A stretch of 64,000 nt of DNA from Sycon ciliatum. Taxonomy: Eukaryota; Porifera; Calcarea; Leucosolenida; Sycettidae. Location: contig NC_088650.1 of NCBI RefSeq assembly GCF_964019385.1, positions 31,272,871-31,336,870 on the forward strand, read 5' to 3'. Position 1 is the stretch's first letter; each line of letters starts with the position of its first letter. The translations under genes were made by a program, and so were the position numbers. Under the pieces are notes generated by a model. It saw only the letters and a list, made by a program, of their open reading frames with translations. It was not told where the DNA came from and made no database searches. Positions 16,501 to 28,700 of the stretch are shown piece by piece.

Positions 16501-17569
16501 TGTGATTGTTCCGAACGAGACAGCTGGTCCGTCTCGCTCCCGGGATCGCCGTGACCAGCCGACCACCGATGGCAGCTCAGCAGAGGTTCGCGCTCAACCG
16601 GATAGTCGCCATCATTCGCAAAGTAGCAGCAGCAGCAGCACTCACAAACACTCTTCTATGTCGGCCGCCAAGTCTCGCAGCACTCGCGAGCACACTAGCC
16701 GATCGCCTTCGCCGGTGGCTCGCTCCTCCGTGTCTCATCCGTCACGCGAGTCTGAACGCAGCCGCTCCTCTCATCAATCACACAACCTGGACCCGGGAAG
16801 ACGCCACGAAGTCGCCGGAGCTCGATCAGGTGCTGCCGACCGTTCACCACGCCACCCTCACGAGTCGTCGAGTAGTAAAAGTCGAGTCGACGCCGGTGAA
16901 AAGTCTTCCCGGAGCTCTGGCTCGGCCGCCAATAGCCGTTCGGAGCCGTCGTCGCGGAGCTCAAAGGACGACACGGCTGCTCGCCAGTCTTCAGGTGCTT
17001 CCGGTGTTGACTCCCGTCAGCAGTCGTCTCGTCGTTCTGGTGACGATCATCGCCAGTCGTCTGGCTCCGGGCGCTCCTCCCGACCGGACGCTAGCTCATC
17101 TAGCTCAACGTCTCGCTCTGGTGAGAAGCACGCCAGCAGTCATCATCACTCTGACAAACATGCAGTCACTACTTCTAGTACTACTACTAGTTCCAGGTAA
17201 GTCTTGAAGGGAAGCTTTTTCTTTACCGTATTTAAATAATCAGTGAGGAGACAACAATTTTAGTATCGCAACAAGGTGGACTAGGACCTTATTTCTGCTG
17301 GTATCAGACCAGCCTGTCAGCTTAACAAGCAACCTTACCCCGCTAGTCTTGCATTTGGGAACTGTCCTTTATTTACCGGTATGTTATTCAAACCAGTGTT
17401 GTGTGAAATTTTGAAAATGAACATATGGGAGTGAGTAAAGAGCCTGCCTGTTATGGCTTGCCAGTGTTCAGTGATTGTTTCCCTGCAAAATCTGCAAAGG
17501 AAATGTAGTGCTGGTTTAGTGCATGCCTTGCCCGCTAGTTATCAAATTCCAGTAGCATGTTTGTGTGTG

Positions 17570-17666
<97 letters not shown>

Positions 17667-17944
17667 CATAATACTTTGAAGTAGAAGCCCACTGCCCTAC
17701 CCTTTGGTTAAAGTGACAAAGCCTGCATAAGAGAGGAGATGAGCACTGCTCTCATCATGTCGAGTTCTATGAGACATAATGTCTCTTACACACTTCCTGG
17801 CCCGGATGACCAGAAACGTATGAACCAGCTGCACCTTTACCTCACATTGGCCCGACCCTGTTCGCTGTCGTGTTTCTCCTTCTATTTGCCCTATACACGT
17901 AGGTCTGAGCACTCATCATCAAAACATGGGACGACTACCTCTTT

Positions 17945-17975
<31 letters not shown>

Positions 17976-20900
17976 TCAAGCAGCCGACATCGTCCAGTAG
18001 CTGAAGTAGCAACGTTAGTGCTAGCATGTCTTTGTGTAGGATCACTGTTATGTTGTATGTACTTGGTGCAGGCTACTGCGCAGCTCATGCACAGGCTCAA
18101 TGTGTGCGGGGGGGGGGGGGGGGGGTATGTGTGTAACTTACGTAGGTTTGTCATCCGCCGTTCAGGTATACTATACAGAGCGAGACATCTTATCATTTGC
18201 CCTTACAGGGTTACATGTTTGGCTTGTGCACATGCTTGGTGCGTCGTGTAGGCTGTGAGTGACATAGTGTTTCTCGTCACCTTCACTTTTTTTTGTCGTG
18301 CCACAGAAGCAACAGCAGCGGTAGCTCTTCTTCACGAAAGGTTGAGTCACGGAGCTCCAGGGATGCTGATCGGCAGTCTCGCAAGTCCCAGAGTCCGCCA
18401 CGGAGAGATGGCACTCACAGCAGCTCCAGTGCTAAAGGCCATACTAATCCTATCCAGAGCCGTTTATCGGCCATTGCTGGCGGTGCTACACAGCATCAAG
18501 ACGATGCACACCATCAGCAGCAGCACGGCAGTCAGTCCTCACGGAAGCGACATGCCCGTAGCCGATCGCCGCCAGACACAGAACGCCCTGCAGCAGCGGC
18601 CACCGCTGGCTCTGCCGGCGCCTCGAAGCGCACCAGAGACGACACGTCGTCGCGTGCTGAGCAGGAAGAGCGTGCCCTGTCATCTGCATCGAAGAAGCAG
18701 GACAGGCGCTCCAGGGATGCTGGGCATGACCACCACGGCGGCAGTAGGCACTCGGCTGAACGACGTGCCTCCAGTCCCGAGCCCAGCCGTCAGCAAGAGC
18801 CCTCTGGTAAGACATCTAGCCTTGCCAGGAGTCCACTGCCGCCGAGCAAGAAATCCAGGACCAGAGAGACAGCGGCCGAAGAATCGCCACCTCCACCCCC
18901 GCCGCCACCTCCGCCGGCAGCAGCAGGAGGTGAACCGCGCTCATCTGCCACTGCTCCAGGCTTGCCTGCTGCTGCGGATGATTTCCGATCGCAGCGACCA
19001 GCGCCACGCAGCGTGAAGGCGGCGCGTGCAGCTGCTCGTTCATTGGACTTGCCCCCACCTCCGCCGCCCAGTGAGCCACCGCCTCCCAAGAAAAGGAAGC
19101 GCACAGTCGCCGCCTCCGCCAGCAGTCGCTCTGATGCTCCTTCGGAGGAGAAGAAGGCTGTTCCAGCCACGATGTCATCTCAATCGACATCTGGCGAGAA
19201 TGGCGCAGGACAGTCGCAAGTATCCAATTCCTCGTCTCAGTCAGCGGCGGAAGTTTCGGGCAATTCTACCAGAAAGAGCTCGTCTAGCAAGAGAAGTCAT
19301 TCTCCGCCGCCAAGTGTCCTTCATGCTGTGAGTATGGATGATAAGAATGAAGCTTCGGCTGATACTGATATTGTACCTGCATCTTCAGCTGCTGATCAAT
19401 CCTTGCCATCTCATGCCGATGACGCAAGCAAGCAGACGGCAGAGTCTCCAGCGCCTGCCTCTGCTGACAATCAATCTGCCGATGAGAGCTTTGCATCCAT
19501 GGATGATGCTGAGCTGGAGGAGGAGGTGCGGAAACGTAACCTGGACCTCGCCAACTTTGAGGGCAGTGGTGAGAGCGACGTTGACAGCGATAGCGACAGT
19601 GACCGTAAGTTGCTTCTGCTTGCATCTGTATGTGGCTTTTCAGAAACGTTTTCACACTCTGCTGATGTTAGCTTGTGAATTGATCATCTTTCTTGAAACC
19701 TGATTTTCTTTATCAGGATAACTCGGAATAGTGCCATTCGGCTGTTTCTTTTTAAATACATAAAACTCTCCTCCTCCATGGGCTCCAAAGCCGACCATTG
19801 CTACCCTCGTTAGCATTACTCACACCAATAATTTCAAACAACGAAGGGGTCACGGGTAAAACATTTCCTTCTGACAGCTGTTTCGCCTATCAACGGCTCT
19901 TCAGAGAAGGTGATGCTGGATATGGTGATTGACATGGCAAAATTACTAGTAATATTTATAAAGTATATTATGGACGCAAGAAACTAGGCAAGGTGTAACA
20001 CTGAGAACGTAAACGAATATTCTCCAAGCAGCACGCAGTGCCCAGGGTTCTAGGAAAGATAGCAGGTGAGAAACTGTATTCGTCCAATCACAAGCTGCTA
20101 ACATTTTGCATGGCTCGATAATGCACAGTGGTGGTGACAACGTTCTCAGTGGTACACCTTGCCTAGTTTCTTGCGCCCATAATATACCTTATAAATATTA
20201 CTAGTAATTTTGCCATGTCAATTACAATATCCAGCATCACCTTCTCTGAAGAGCCTTTGATAGGCGAAACAGCTGTCAGAAGGAAGTGTTTCACCCGTGA
20301 CCCCCTCGTTGTTTGAAACTATTGGTGTGAGTAATGGCTACCGAGCGCAGCAATGGTCGGCTTTAGAGCGCATGGAGGAGGAGAGTTTTTTATGTATCTG
20401 ATTTTCTGTTCTGGTGCTGTTGTTGCTGCTGCTGTTGTTGCTGCTGCTGTTGTTGCTGCTGCTGTTGTTGCTGCTGCTGCTGTTGCTGCTGCTGCTGTTG
20501 TTTGAAATGTTTTATTCTCACGGTGGCCTGTGTCCACCAAGAGAAGTTGTTGTTGTTTGTTTGTTTGAATTCTTCATTCTGACGATGGCACCATTGCCAA
20601 TAAGCAGTAATAACTGCAGCTCTGAAGCTGAATGATTTGTCTACATGGTAACTCCACTGTTTGATCATGTCCTTGTGTTGTTGGATAACGTTACTGTTTG
20701 ATTGGCAGGAGGAGGGCGCCGCGGTGCTAATGCTGATGACGGTAGTGATGCCAGCTTCTTCTCTGAAGATGATATGGATATCCTTGAATGTGGCAAGGGC
20801 GGAAACTCTTGTAGTTCTTTCTCGTCCTCTTCGACTTCGTCGTCATCGTCGTCGTCGTCATCTTCAGGGTCCTCGTCCGAAGGTAAGACACAACATATCA

Positions 20901-21652
20901 TTTCAATTGGCAGCGTATTGTAATGCTAGTAGTTCCTGTCAGGCAGGTGTATTCCTTTGTGTGTGTGTTTGTGCTGGCAGTTCCTACGACCCATGTGTGT
21001 TCTTTTGTATATCGTCCGGGACACGGTTTACTGATTGTCAACAGTTATGCTGTCAACAACAGCCAAGTGCCGGCTGTGTTGTGACAACACTTCATCTTAA
21101 TCCTCTCTCCCTCTCTCTCTTTTTCAGATGACAGCTCATCTCGCTTCAACAGCCCACTGAGAATGGGATCGGAGTCCCGTGACAAGCAGCCTGGCTATGG
21201 TAGTGATGAGCAGCAGCATGTTAGTGGCAGTGGTAACGGTGGACGCCGGCGTTCTTCAAGTCACGCCGCTCCCGCTCGCCACACTGGTGAACGTGACAGC
21301 GAACAGGAGCGTCGTCACATGCAACGAGAGCGCAGCTGGGAACGTCGCCGCCAGCTGATTGCAGATTCTCGCCATGATGGCGGCGGTAGTGGTGGCAGGC
21401 ATGAGCGCCGTAGACGCACCCCGCCGCAGCAACCTAGTCCACAGCGGTTTGCCGGCGAACACAGCCGACCCAACAAGAACGCACAGATTATGGAGGTTAG
21501 ATTTTGTGCGGGGGGGGGGGGGGGGTCGTGTATATGCATACGTGTGGGTGTGGGTCGTGTATATGCATACGTGTGGGTGTGGGCGCCCTTTCCACCCTCT
21601 CTCTCGATCTCTCTCTCACACACACACACATTAACACACACACACACACACA

Positions 21653-21706
<54 letters not shown>

Positions 21707-22605
21707 ATCTAACATCTATCCATCTCTCCGTGACTTTAAAAGTATTGGATTGCAAATGGGTATTCATGATTGGCTCGTATCCGCCGGCTGTACGCGCCAT
21801 TCTTCACTTTCCTCTCAAAAGCTGGCGCACTCACCTCGTCCTGCTGCTGTCCTGTTTTTTGTACTGGTGTTTGCAGAGGCTCTACGAGGAGTATGGTGTG
21901 CAGCTGGATGAGTACCTGAACCGGGCACGGTCGCTAGAAGGTATGCACCGGCAGACACCTCGCGAGCGTACTCGCATGGTCGGGCGCCTGTGGTCGCGGC
22001 GCGCATCACGCCTACAGCTGCTCGACGAGCTCTCGCACTTGTACAAACTGGATCGCCAGGGGCGCCTGCGACCGAACAGTGGTCACCGTCCTTCGCCGAG
22101 TAGAATGCCTGGCAACAGGAGAGGACGGATGTTTGACAGCGGCGGTCCTCGACCGAGCAGAAACCGACATGACCCTCCGCGTCGATCAGGTGGATTCCAT
22201 GACGGAGGTGGTGGTGGCGGTAACAGGCATGGTGCTGGTCCTCGGCATGGTGCTGGTCCTCCGCCTGGCGCTGACTTTAGGCGCGGCGGTCGTGATTCCT
22301 ACGCTCACGGCTTTGATCGACGCTCACCGCCTCCGCTGCACCAGTCACCGGCGCATTTCAGGCGCGACTTTGGCCGTTCGCCACACGACAACGTACCTAT
22401 GTCGCCGAGTAGGTCCGTGCGAACTGTACGCCGTGTGCAGCTGACGCCCACCAACTCTTCCGCTGGCAACGCGCGACACGGCAGAGATATGCCCAGGCAC
22501 GATGCTCCTCCTCCTCCACATCATCATGATCGACGTCATTATAGATCTCCATCTCCGTCGCCACGTTCTCGCCACAAGATTGCGCCGTACGACAGGCGTC
22601 GCTAG
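13579..22605 (+). CDS. Large Ser/Arg-rich, intrinsically disordered nuclear-type protein (seven exons)
   Basis: Exons 13579-13745, 15865-17196, 17903-18013, 18307-19604, 20709-20882, 21128-21495 and 21877-22605 keep phase at all six junctions, giving 1392 residues. ATG 13579 is the first ATG in frame; the frame upstream opens only at a TTG. The N-terminus is acidic (LLDDDEEEQLLYESE). Residues about 60-970 are dominated by Ser, Arg, His, Asp and Lys, with many SR/RS and SP dipeptides, a polyproline run (about 730-740) and the nuclear-localisation-type PPPPKKRKR (about 790). An acidic segment (about 945-970) and a poly-Ser tract (about 1005-1020) follow. The only likely folded part is a basic helical segment from about 1148 (ERLYEEYGVQLDEYLNRARS, then LLDELSHLYKLDRQGRLR). 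The tail is rich in Gly, Arg, His and Pro. Such composition is usual for splicing and mRNP factors, but I do not recognise the family. The GGTTCT-repeat exon at 17903 is the least certain. Confidence 0.72.
13746..15864 (+). other. Intron 1 of the Ser/Arg-rich gene
   Basis: A phase-2 intron of 2.1 kb. Apart from the inverted-repeat element at 14278-14466 I see nothing supportable. The flanking exons join in frame without a further exon. Confidence 0.55.
14278..14466. mobile_element. 189-bp miniature inverted-repeat element, TA-flanked (family with 63312-63478)
   Basis: Ends CAGTCAACTTCGC and GCGAAGTTGACTG are inverted repeats flanked by TA (14276-14277 and 14467-14468). Internal TCGTTAT blocks repeat in both orientations. 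The copy at 63312-63478 is in the opposite orientation. TA target sites point to Tc1/mariner/pogo mobilisation. Confidence 0.85.
17567..17665. repeat. (TG)n microsatellite
   Basis: About 49 TG units in intron 2 of the Ser/Arg-rich gene. Confidence 0.97.
18108..18125. repeat. Poly-G run
   Basis: About 17 consecutive G in intron 3 of the Ser/Arg-rich gene. Confidence 0.9.
19756..20397. mobile_element. About 640-bp long-inverted-repeat element in intron 4 of the Ser/Arg-rich gene
   Basis: The left arm begins ATACATAAAACTCTCC and returns inverted at the right end (GGAGAG, a T run, ATGTAT). Arms of about 240 bp match with scattered differences; for example the block around ACAGCTGTTTCGCCTATCA at 19877-19895 reappears inverted near 20257-20276. 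The central part, about 20041-20073, resembles the end of the CAGGGTTCTAG elements at 27377 and 28379, so another element seems to have landed inside. I could not define a target duplication. Confidence 0.75.
20414..20503. repeat. (GCT)(GTT) trinucleotide repeat
   Basis: About 30 units of GCT with interspersed GTT in intron 4 of the Ser/Arg-rich gene, reading as a CAG/CAA repeat on the other strand. Confidence 0.95.
21510..21703. repeat. Low-complexity intron: poly-G, GTGTATATGCATAC duplication, (CA)n and (CT)n
   Basis: Intron 6 of the Ser/Arg-rich gene holds a G run, a tandem duplication of about 28 bp around GTCGTGTATATGCATACGTG (21527-21581), then CA and CT microsatellites. A continuous reading frame crosses this intron, but its Gly, Thr/His and Ser/Leu runs are repeat-derived. 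Confidence 0.9.
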
Positions 22606-23288
22606 CTTTTCATGTAAACTCTCGCCATATACTCACGTTTCTTCTGGCACGTAAAATTTCCTGCCACGTTTGGCTTGTTTTGTCTTATTTTAAAGTTTGT
22701 GAAATTTCTACTCTATATCTGTGTTATTGCTGTCCGTGAGTCCCTGCCAGGCTGACTTTTTTCTTCTTTTTTTGCTACCAGGATCTGGCTGGCGCTGCTG
22801 TTGCAGTGTTCAGATGTCCCCATGCATCGAGTGTGTGCATGTGCGAAGCCATCTGTCTGACGGCTCACTCCTTGTTTGTATGATTGTACACTCGTTTATT
22901 TTACCCTGTCCGTTTTCCAGCTTTAGATTTACGCAGTTGCCCTTCTTTTCTGACAGGGGCTTTCCTGACTTGCTTCGTGCATACATACTTGCATGTACTG
23001 AAGTATTACAATGCACTAAGTCTTGTACCTAGCACGTATTGTTTACATGTGTCAGGTCAAGTGCTCTTCGAGAATATTTTGCGTTCCACTATTTCTGGTA
23101 TTAAAGACGTGCTTGCCCTACGGCCTACTAACGTTACAACGATTGTGTAACACCGAATTCCTTGTTAGCTTCTCTGCTGATGGGTGTTATAGGTGGTGTC
23201 AAGAGTCCATAACACAGTTGTTGACTCTTGGTAGTGGTTGACTGGGTCGCAGGCACCGTACATGTGTGCGCTTGTACATTGTCAAGTG
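22606..23288. other. 3' flank of the Ser/Arg-rich gene
   Basis: T-rich sequence without an open frame of note. An ATTAAA at about 23099 could serve as a polyadenylation hexamer, but nothing else supports it. Confidence 0.4.
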
Positions 23289-23439
23289 CAATGCTGCTGA
23301 ATGAAATCCGATCGACTGAGGTGCTAGTACGAGTGCGGAGCTGCACGCCACTGCACTCCTAGACCTGCGGACACGCAGCTGCTTACTGTTGCTGCTTGCA
23401 GAGCGCTGGCGTTAAGTCGGATTTCATTGAACAACACTG
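23289..23439. mobile_element. About 150-bp miniature inverted-repeat element (family with 46388-46532)
   Basis: The left end GCTGCTGAATGAAATCCG faces the right end CGGATTTCATTGAACAACACTG, followed by TA at 23440-23441. The left terminus has decayed. It matches the ends of the better preserved element at 46388-46532 but has a different interior. Confidence 0.7.
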
Positions 23440-23671
23440 TATGGCTCAGTCTTACTCTAGTCTTAGATCTACATGACCTCTCAACTCTCAAACTACCTTA
23501 TTGTGGGACCGAATTCACACATCGCTCACATAATGCATACACAACCTCCGGACAGCTGAGTACAATGTAGTATTTTTCAGGGGAGTTTTTGCAAGGAAAG
23601 AAAGTATTAGTTTGCTATTTTGCATGTGTCTGCAAACGTACACACTATCATCAAGAGTGCATAAACATTAA

Positions 23672-24532
23672 AGGGGAAGTATACCCTAAAATCAAATTTT
23701 CACCAGTTGTAGTCTTCGGGGTGCTGAGTCGAATGGTCTTGGTCCGAGGAAGCTGAGACGCTCCCTTCCTACTTGAATCCCAATCGAACTCACGCACTTC
23801 CACCGAAACTGGGTGACTGCGCCCTACTAGATGGGGATTTGTATGCAAAATCTCACTAAAAGCGCCATTTCGTTCTTATAAAAGCACGGATGACCGCGAT
23901 TGGCCCATATGTTGTAGTCTTTTGGACGCTGAGTCGACTGGTTTTGGTCCGAAAAGGCTGCGATGTAGCGTTCCTCCTTTATTCCCAATCGAACATGGTT
24001 GAAGAAGCGGTCACGTGCTCCTGCGTACACCAGTCACCTGGTCACCGTGCCTGCAGGGTACAACTTACTAGCCTGTTTGACCTTTTTTGGGTGCACTCCT
24101 GTCACTCGAGTTGAACTCGAGTTGAACCTTGGTGTGAAAGTTGTCGCCTGCTGGCGCGGTGACCAGGTGATTTGGGCACCCAGGAGCACGTGACCGCGTG
24201 TTCAACCATGTTCGATTGGGAATAAAGGAGGAACGCTGCATCGCAGCCTTTTCGGACCAAAACCAGTCGACTCAGCGTCCAAAAGACTACAACATATGGG
24301 CCAATCGCGGTCATCCGTGCTTTTATAAGAACGAAATGGCGCTTTTAGTGAGATTTTGCATACAAATCCCCATCTAGTAGGGCGCAGTCACCCAGTTTCG
24401 GTGGAAGTGCGCGAGTTCGATTGGGATTCAAGTAGGAAGGGAGCGTCGCAGCTTCCTCGGACCAAGACCATTCGACTCAGCACCCCGAAGACTACAACTG
24501 GTGAAAATTTGATTTTAGGGTATACTTCCCCT
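23672..24532. mobile_element. 861-bp palindromic non-autonomous transposon flanked by TTAA
   Basis: TTAA at 23668-23671 and 24533-24536 bracket ends AGGGGAAGTATACCC and GGGTATACTTCCCCT. Two arms of about 400 bp are nearly exact reverse complements, which is why the same 60-codon frame reads outward on both strands (23651-23848 minus, 24356-24592 plus). The centre near 24115-24130 carries CTCGAGTTGAACTCGAG-type palindromic sequence. TTAA duplication is typical of piggyBac-type and some other transposases. No transposase is encoded, so it must depend on one elsewhere. Confidence 0.85.
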
Positions 24533-24536
24533 TTAA

Positions 24537-25233
24537 TTGTTTATGGACTCTTGCTATCATCAGTGCATGCTATTTTTTTGTTTGAAATTTGACAGGTAAT
24601 AGTAGTACTATAGTAGATCTACTAGGTGCAGAAAACAAAAATAAATAATTGCATGATTTTTCAGACAGTACATGACAAGTACGAGGACTTCAAAGCAAGA
24701 AGTAATTATGTAGTTAGCCAAGTCCGGTTCTTGGCAAGCACGTAGATCTCCAGTGCTTCTTTCTACCGATCCGATCCCATCAACTTTTCAAGTACTTGTA
24801 GTAGATCTACGTACTTAGTAGTTGAACTGTTGAGTGTTCTTGCCATTCATCTAACGGGCGATACTCGCGGTGGTTATCGTTGTGGACGGGTCAGCGGCTA
24901 GGCTTTGAGAGTCACAAGACGCCAGGTACTACAAAGTAGGTACTAGGTAAGAGGATCCGGGGAGTGCGGTCGCTTGAAAACGCTGAGCGTGTGGAACATT
25001 TACGGGCATGAGCGGATATTATTTTTTGTGAGAAGTGCACATTTCGAAGTCATGGCATGCCGGCAGTGCCCATGTCCAGGACCGCCCGGATACGTGAGAT
25101 ATGAGTGCACATAGGAACAACAGCAAATAACGGCCCTCCAACGTCGAGGTTCCGAAATGTCAGCAATTATTTGCTGCACATTGTACTTTTGCCAGTTTGG
25201 AGATGCAGGATATTATGAGATTCCATAATCAGT
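24537..25233. other. Spacer, nothing recognised
   Basis: AT-rich then mixed sequence without exons, repeats or RNA genes that I can support. Confidence 0.45.
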
Positions 25234-25487
25234 TGAGATTCTTTGGCGAAGTCGCAGACTCGCGGCACAACGCTACACTTGCATTAGCGACTCACGCTGG
25301 TGACTTAGCGACTCATTTGCACATAGTGTGGCACTGCCCCCGCCATGCACGGTTTCGTGGCGGACTTCTAATGGGCACCGTAAGTATACAGCATGAGTCA
25401 GCGGATTTTCTAATGGTCGCTACGTCTGTAGCATGAGTCGCTAGTGCAAGTGCAGCGCTGTGCCGCGACTTCGCCAAAGCATCTCAA
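25234..25487. mobile_element. About 254-bp inverted-repeat element
   Basis: The left arm runs from TTGAGATTCTTTGGCGAAGTCG through GCGGCACA and GCGACTCA blocks. The right arm returns TGAGTCGC, TGTGCCGC and CGACTTCGCCAAAG-CATCTCAA inverted. It lies 230 bp upstream of the alpha-galactosidase start codon. No target duplication was identified. Confidence 0.65.
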
Positions 25488-25716
25488 GTTCTAAACTGAA
25501 TATGTAACCGCATAACCTCAATGGCCTAGTGTGTACTCGTGTATGCCCAACTTTGTGCATGGTTACTGACGTCAATAATTGATGATACAAATACTCAAAT
25601 AGCGAACAATTTTAACTGATTAACGTTGTTCCTTCTGTTCTACAGTGGACCTCGCGTGATATTTGCGTGACCATAGCTGCTTGGCTTGTTGCTCATTGCA
25701 TCCAGGTGACGAGAGC

Positions 25717-28700
25717 ATGACTTGCTGGAGTGGAACGGTTCTCGCAGTACTGCTCCTGTACTGCTGTCTGTCCCAGCACACATCCCTGCTGTGCTCGGCT
25801 CGCCTGTATCAAGGAACTCCGCCGCGGGGCTGGAACAGCTATGGTAGGTTTAATATTGGCATGCATACATGCATGGGGTGGGGGAGGGGGGGGGGGGGGC
25901 ACCTGCACCCCCCCCCACCCTAAAAATTTCAACCTAGGTTCAACATGGGTTCAGCACACACACAATGACCTTGAACTCATGACATGCACCAGCCATCATG
26001 CGCATAAGCGGCCGTGCACCCCCCCCCCCCCCCCCCCCCCCCCTCTCCTGTAAAAGGGGGACCAGCTACGCACCTGGCCCACCAGGCCAAGCAAAGCCTT
26101 TCAAAGTTCTGCATGAAATGGTGCAGCTATTCATTCACACACTACAAAAGAACCCACCACGAATTGCGTTGTCTTGTGCTGAAGACTTGATCCGTGCTAG
26201 CCACTGGTATCTTGCAAGCCATACACCATGTACACAGCAACACAGTAGTTCACTGTAGGCCACTGTAGACCCTATCTGTGGTAAACAGAGCCTATGGTAG
26301 TCATGGATCAGGAAGTCGTGCATGCATACAGAAGTCAGGGAGAGTATCAGAGCACGTGCAGTGTGTCTTGGCCGAGTTACGGATATTTCAAAGTTATGAG
26401 CACTGCCCGGTCCCGGACAGCACGGATACACGAGGTGTGAGCGTACTCTGTTAGCATGTACGGAATGCGTCCAGTCAGTTTGTTACAATGGTGTATGCGG
26501 ATTGCTTGGAAGCGGACCCTTGGCCTAGGTACCAAGATGAAACCAGTCGCTACAACCATGATAGCCTACAGCTGTTAAGCCTGGTCGTGCGTGTCTCTGG
26601 CACTGCAAGACTAAACAACAGGATGCTGTCAGCCCTAGCTGCCCCAATTGCGACAGGAGCAGGCAGTCTGGGGAGGGAAACCCGTAATATTGGTTCACGT
26701 TCCTCTTGCCCATGCCTGTTCCTTGCTACGACCACTTGGCTTGCACTTGTCGATGCAGCATTTGTGACCTGCAGTCTACATTTACATGTAAGCAACGTTA
26801 TTCATTTTCCAGCCGTGAGGGAAGCATGGATGCAGCAAATGGGATTTTTGGGTGACCACTTTGTGGTGGGTCTGATCTACTCACCTCCCACCACTTTAGG
26901 AGCTGCATTTCCGCCTTGATCAGCTTGAGGGTGTTCCTACGGATGCGGAAAACTCGGTCTCTAGTCGAGTCTCACGTGAACCACGATCTATTTCTTAAAT
27001 ATTCTTATTTACAGATGCTTTCACATGCACGGTGACAGAGGCTGAGGTGAAGGCGAATGCGGACATCATGCACGACGAGCTGGCCAAGTACGGTTACGAG
27101 TACGTCACCATCGACTACGAGTGGTTTCGGCCGGGCACTGGGCAGTTTTCATGCTGCGGCCGCAACCCATGGCAGGACCTGGTCGTGGACAAGTATGGCC
27201 GTGCCCTGCCATCGCCCGATCGTTATCCTTCAGCAAAGGTATATCGTCAGTCAGCCGCATATATATAATTATGAAGTACTATCTCAGCAAAAATGCACTG
27301 TAGTTTGATTGGTAAGATGCATAGTGTAGGTGTAGGTGATATGGAGTATGTGCAGTACAGGATTCACTGCATCACACAGGGTTCTAGAGTGGGAAAAATA
27401 GCGGGTGGGGAAATAGGTGGTTAACCCATTTTTTCCATTATCCAATATTGCCTTGTAAAACGAAATGCTACGCACAAGCGCAGAGCCTACCCGGAATGGT
27501 CGATATGCTGAATGCTTATGCTGAAATGTCAAGTGTGTACAAACCTGCCTTGGAGAGCAGAGTGGATGCTTGCAGCATTACAGATATGTACAGCAGATGC
27601 AGTGCATAGTAACATCAGTTCATCCAGCAGGATGTGTGCGGACATCATCACGTCCCGACAACATTTTTCACACGGTCTTTTCACAACAGAGAGGCTTAGT
27701 CGCTGCCGCTGTCGTGTGGAAAACCCAAGGTTACCGACCGGTCTGGGGTTGAGTCCCATCTGCGTCTCCTGACATGCTTTGCGCCGATGAAATAATACGG
27801 TAGACCATAGTCTGTGCCGTTTGTCCGCCAAGTGCAATGCGAGCATGGGTCCCATGATCCCATGCCGTACATGCGTTGTCCGCAGTTTGAGTGCTTTCCA
27901 CAATGTACGGTGAAGAATTGTGATGGGTGACTAAACCCCTCACTCCTCCCTTTCCCAGAGACGAGGTTCTTTAACGGACGGAATAGAACATGTTACGCTT
28001 GCCTTCAGACGGCTTCAGATGTGCCGGTGATTGAGCCTCTCCGTTACCTCATCGAAACAGACACCTATCAGTGGAACGAGGCACGCGGGCAAAATCTGAT
28101 AGCCTTCGAGAAAGGGACAATGCATTTATGTTAGCTTCAGCACATGTGTGTTCATTGTTCAGGACTCCACCGACACTGGCTTGCCCGGTTTCAAGCCCCT
28201 GGCTGATTTCGTTCACGGCCTGGACCAGAAGTTTGGCATACACATCATGCGCGGCATACCGCGTGTTGCCGTGGAAAAGAACATGCCCATATTTGGCAGC
28301 AGCTACACAGCGCGGGACGCGGCGGACAACAAGACCTATTGCAGCTGGTAAGGTTATGAAGTCTACTGGGTACATGTACAGGGTTCTAGCCATGCCAAAA
28401 TAGTAGGCGGGCGGGCAGGGGAAACAATTACCTTGTTACCCATTTTTTTCCATTTTCCAAAATTGTCTGAAAAAGGGCAGAGGCTTCCTGCCAAAATAGT
28501 AGGCGGGCGGGCAGGGGAAACAAATGTGCCTTTGTGAAACCTCTAGTAGTAACTATCAACTGCATTTTTTGTTGAATGGCATGAAAAACATAATAATCAA
28601 CGACTGAGTAGGCGATCAGCACTTTTTCACTAGGGGGGGGGGGGGGGGCGCTCAATCAGAGTGTGTGTGTGTGGGGGGGGGGGGGGGGTGTTGTCATATC

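Noticed and set aside
23651..24592. Two identical 60-codon frames pointing outward
   Set aside because: They are the two arms of one palindromic element, and identity follows from the inverted repeat. No transposase or other family is recognisable.
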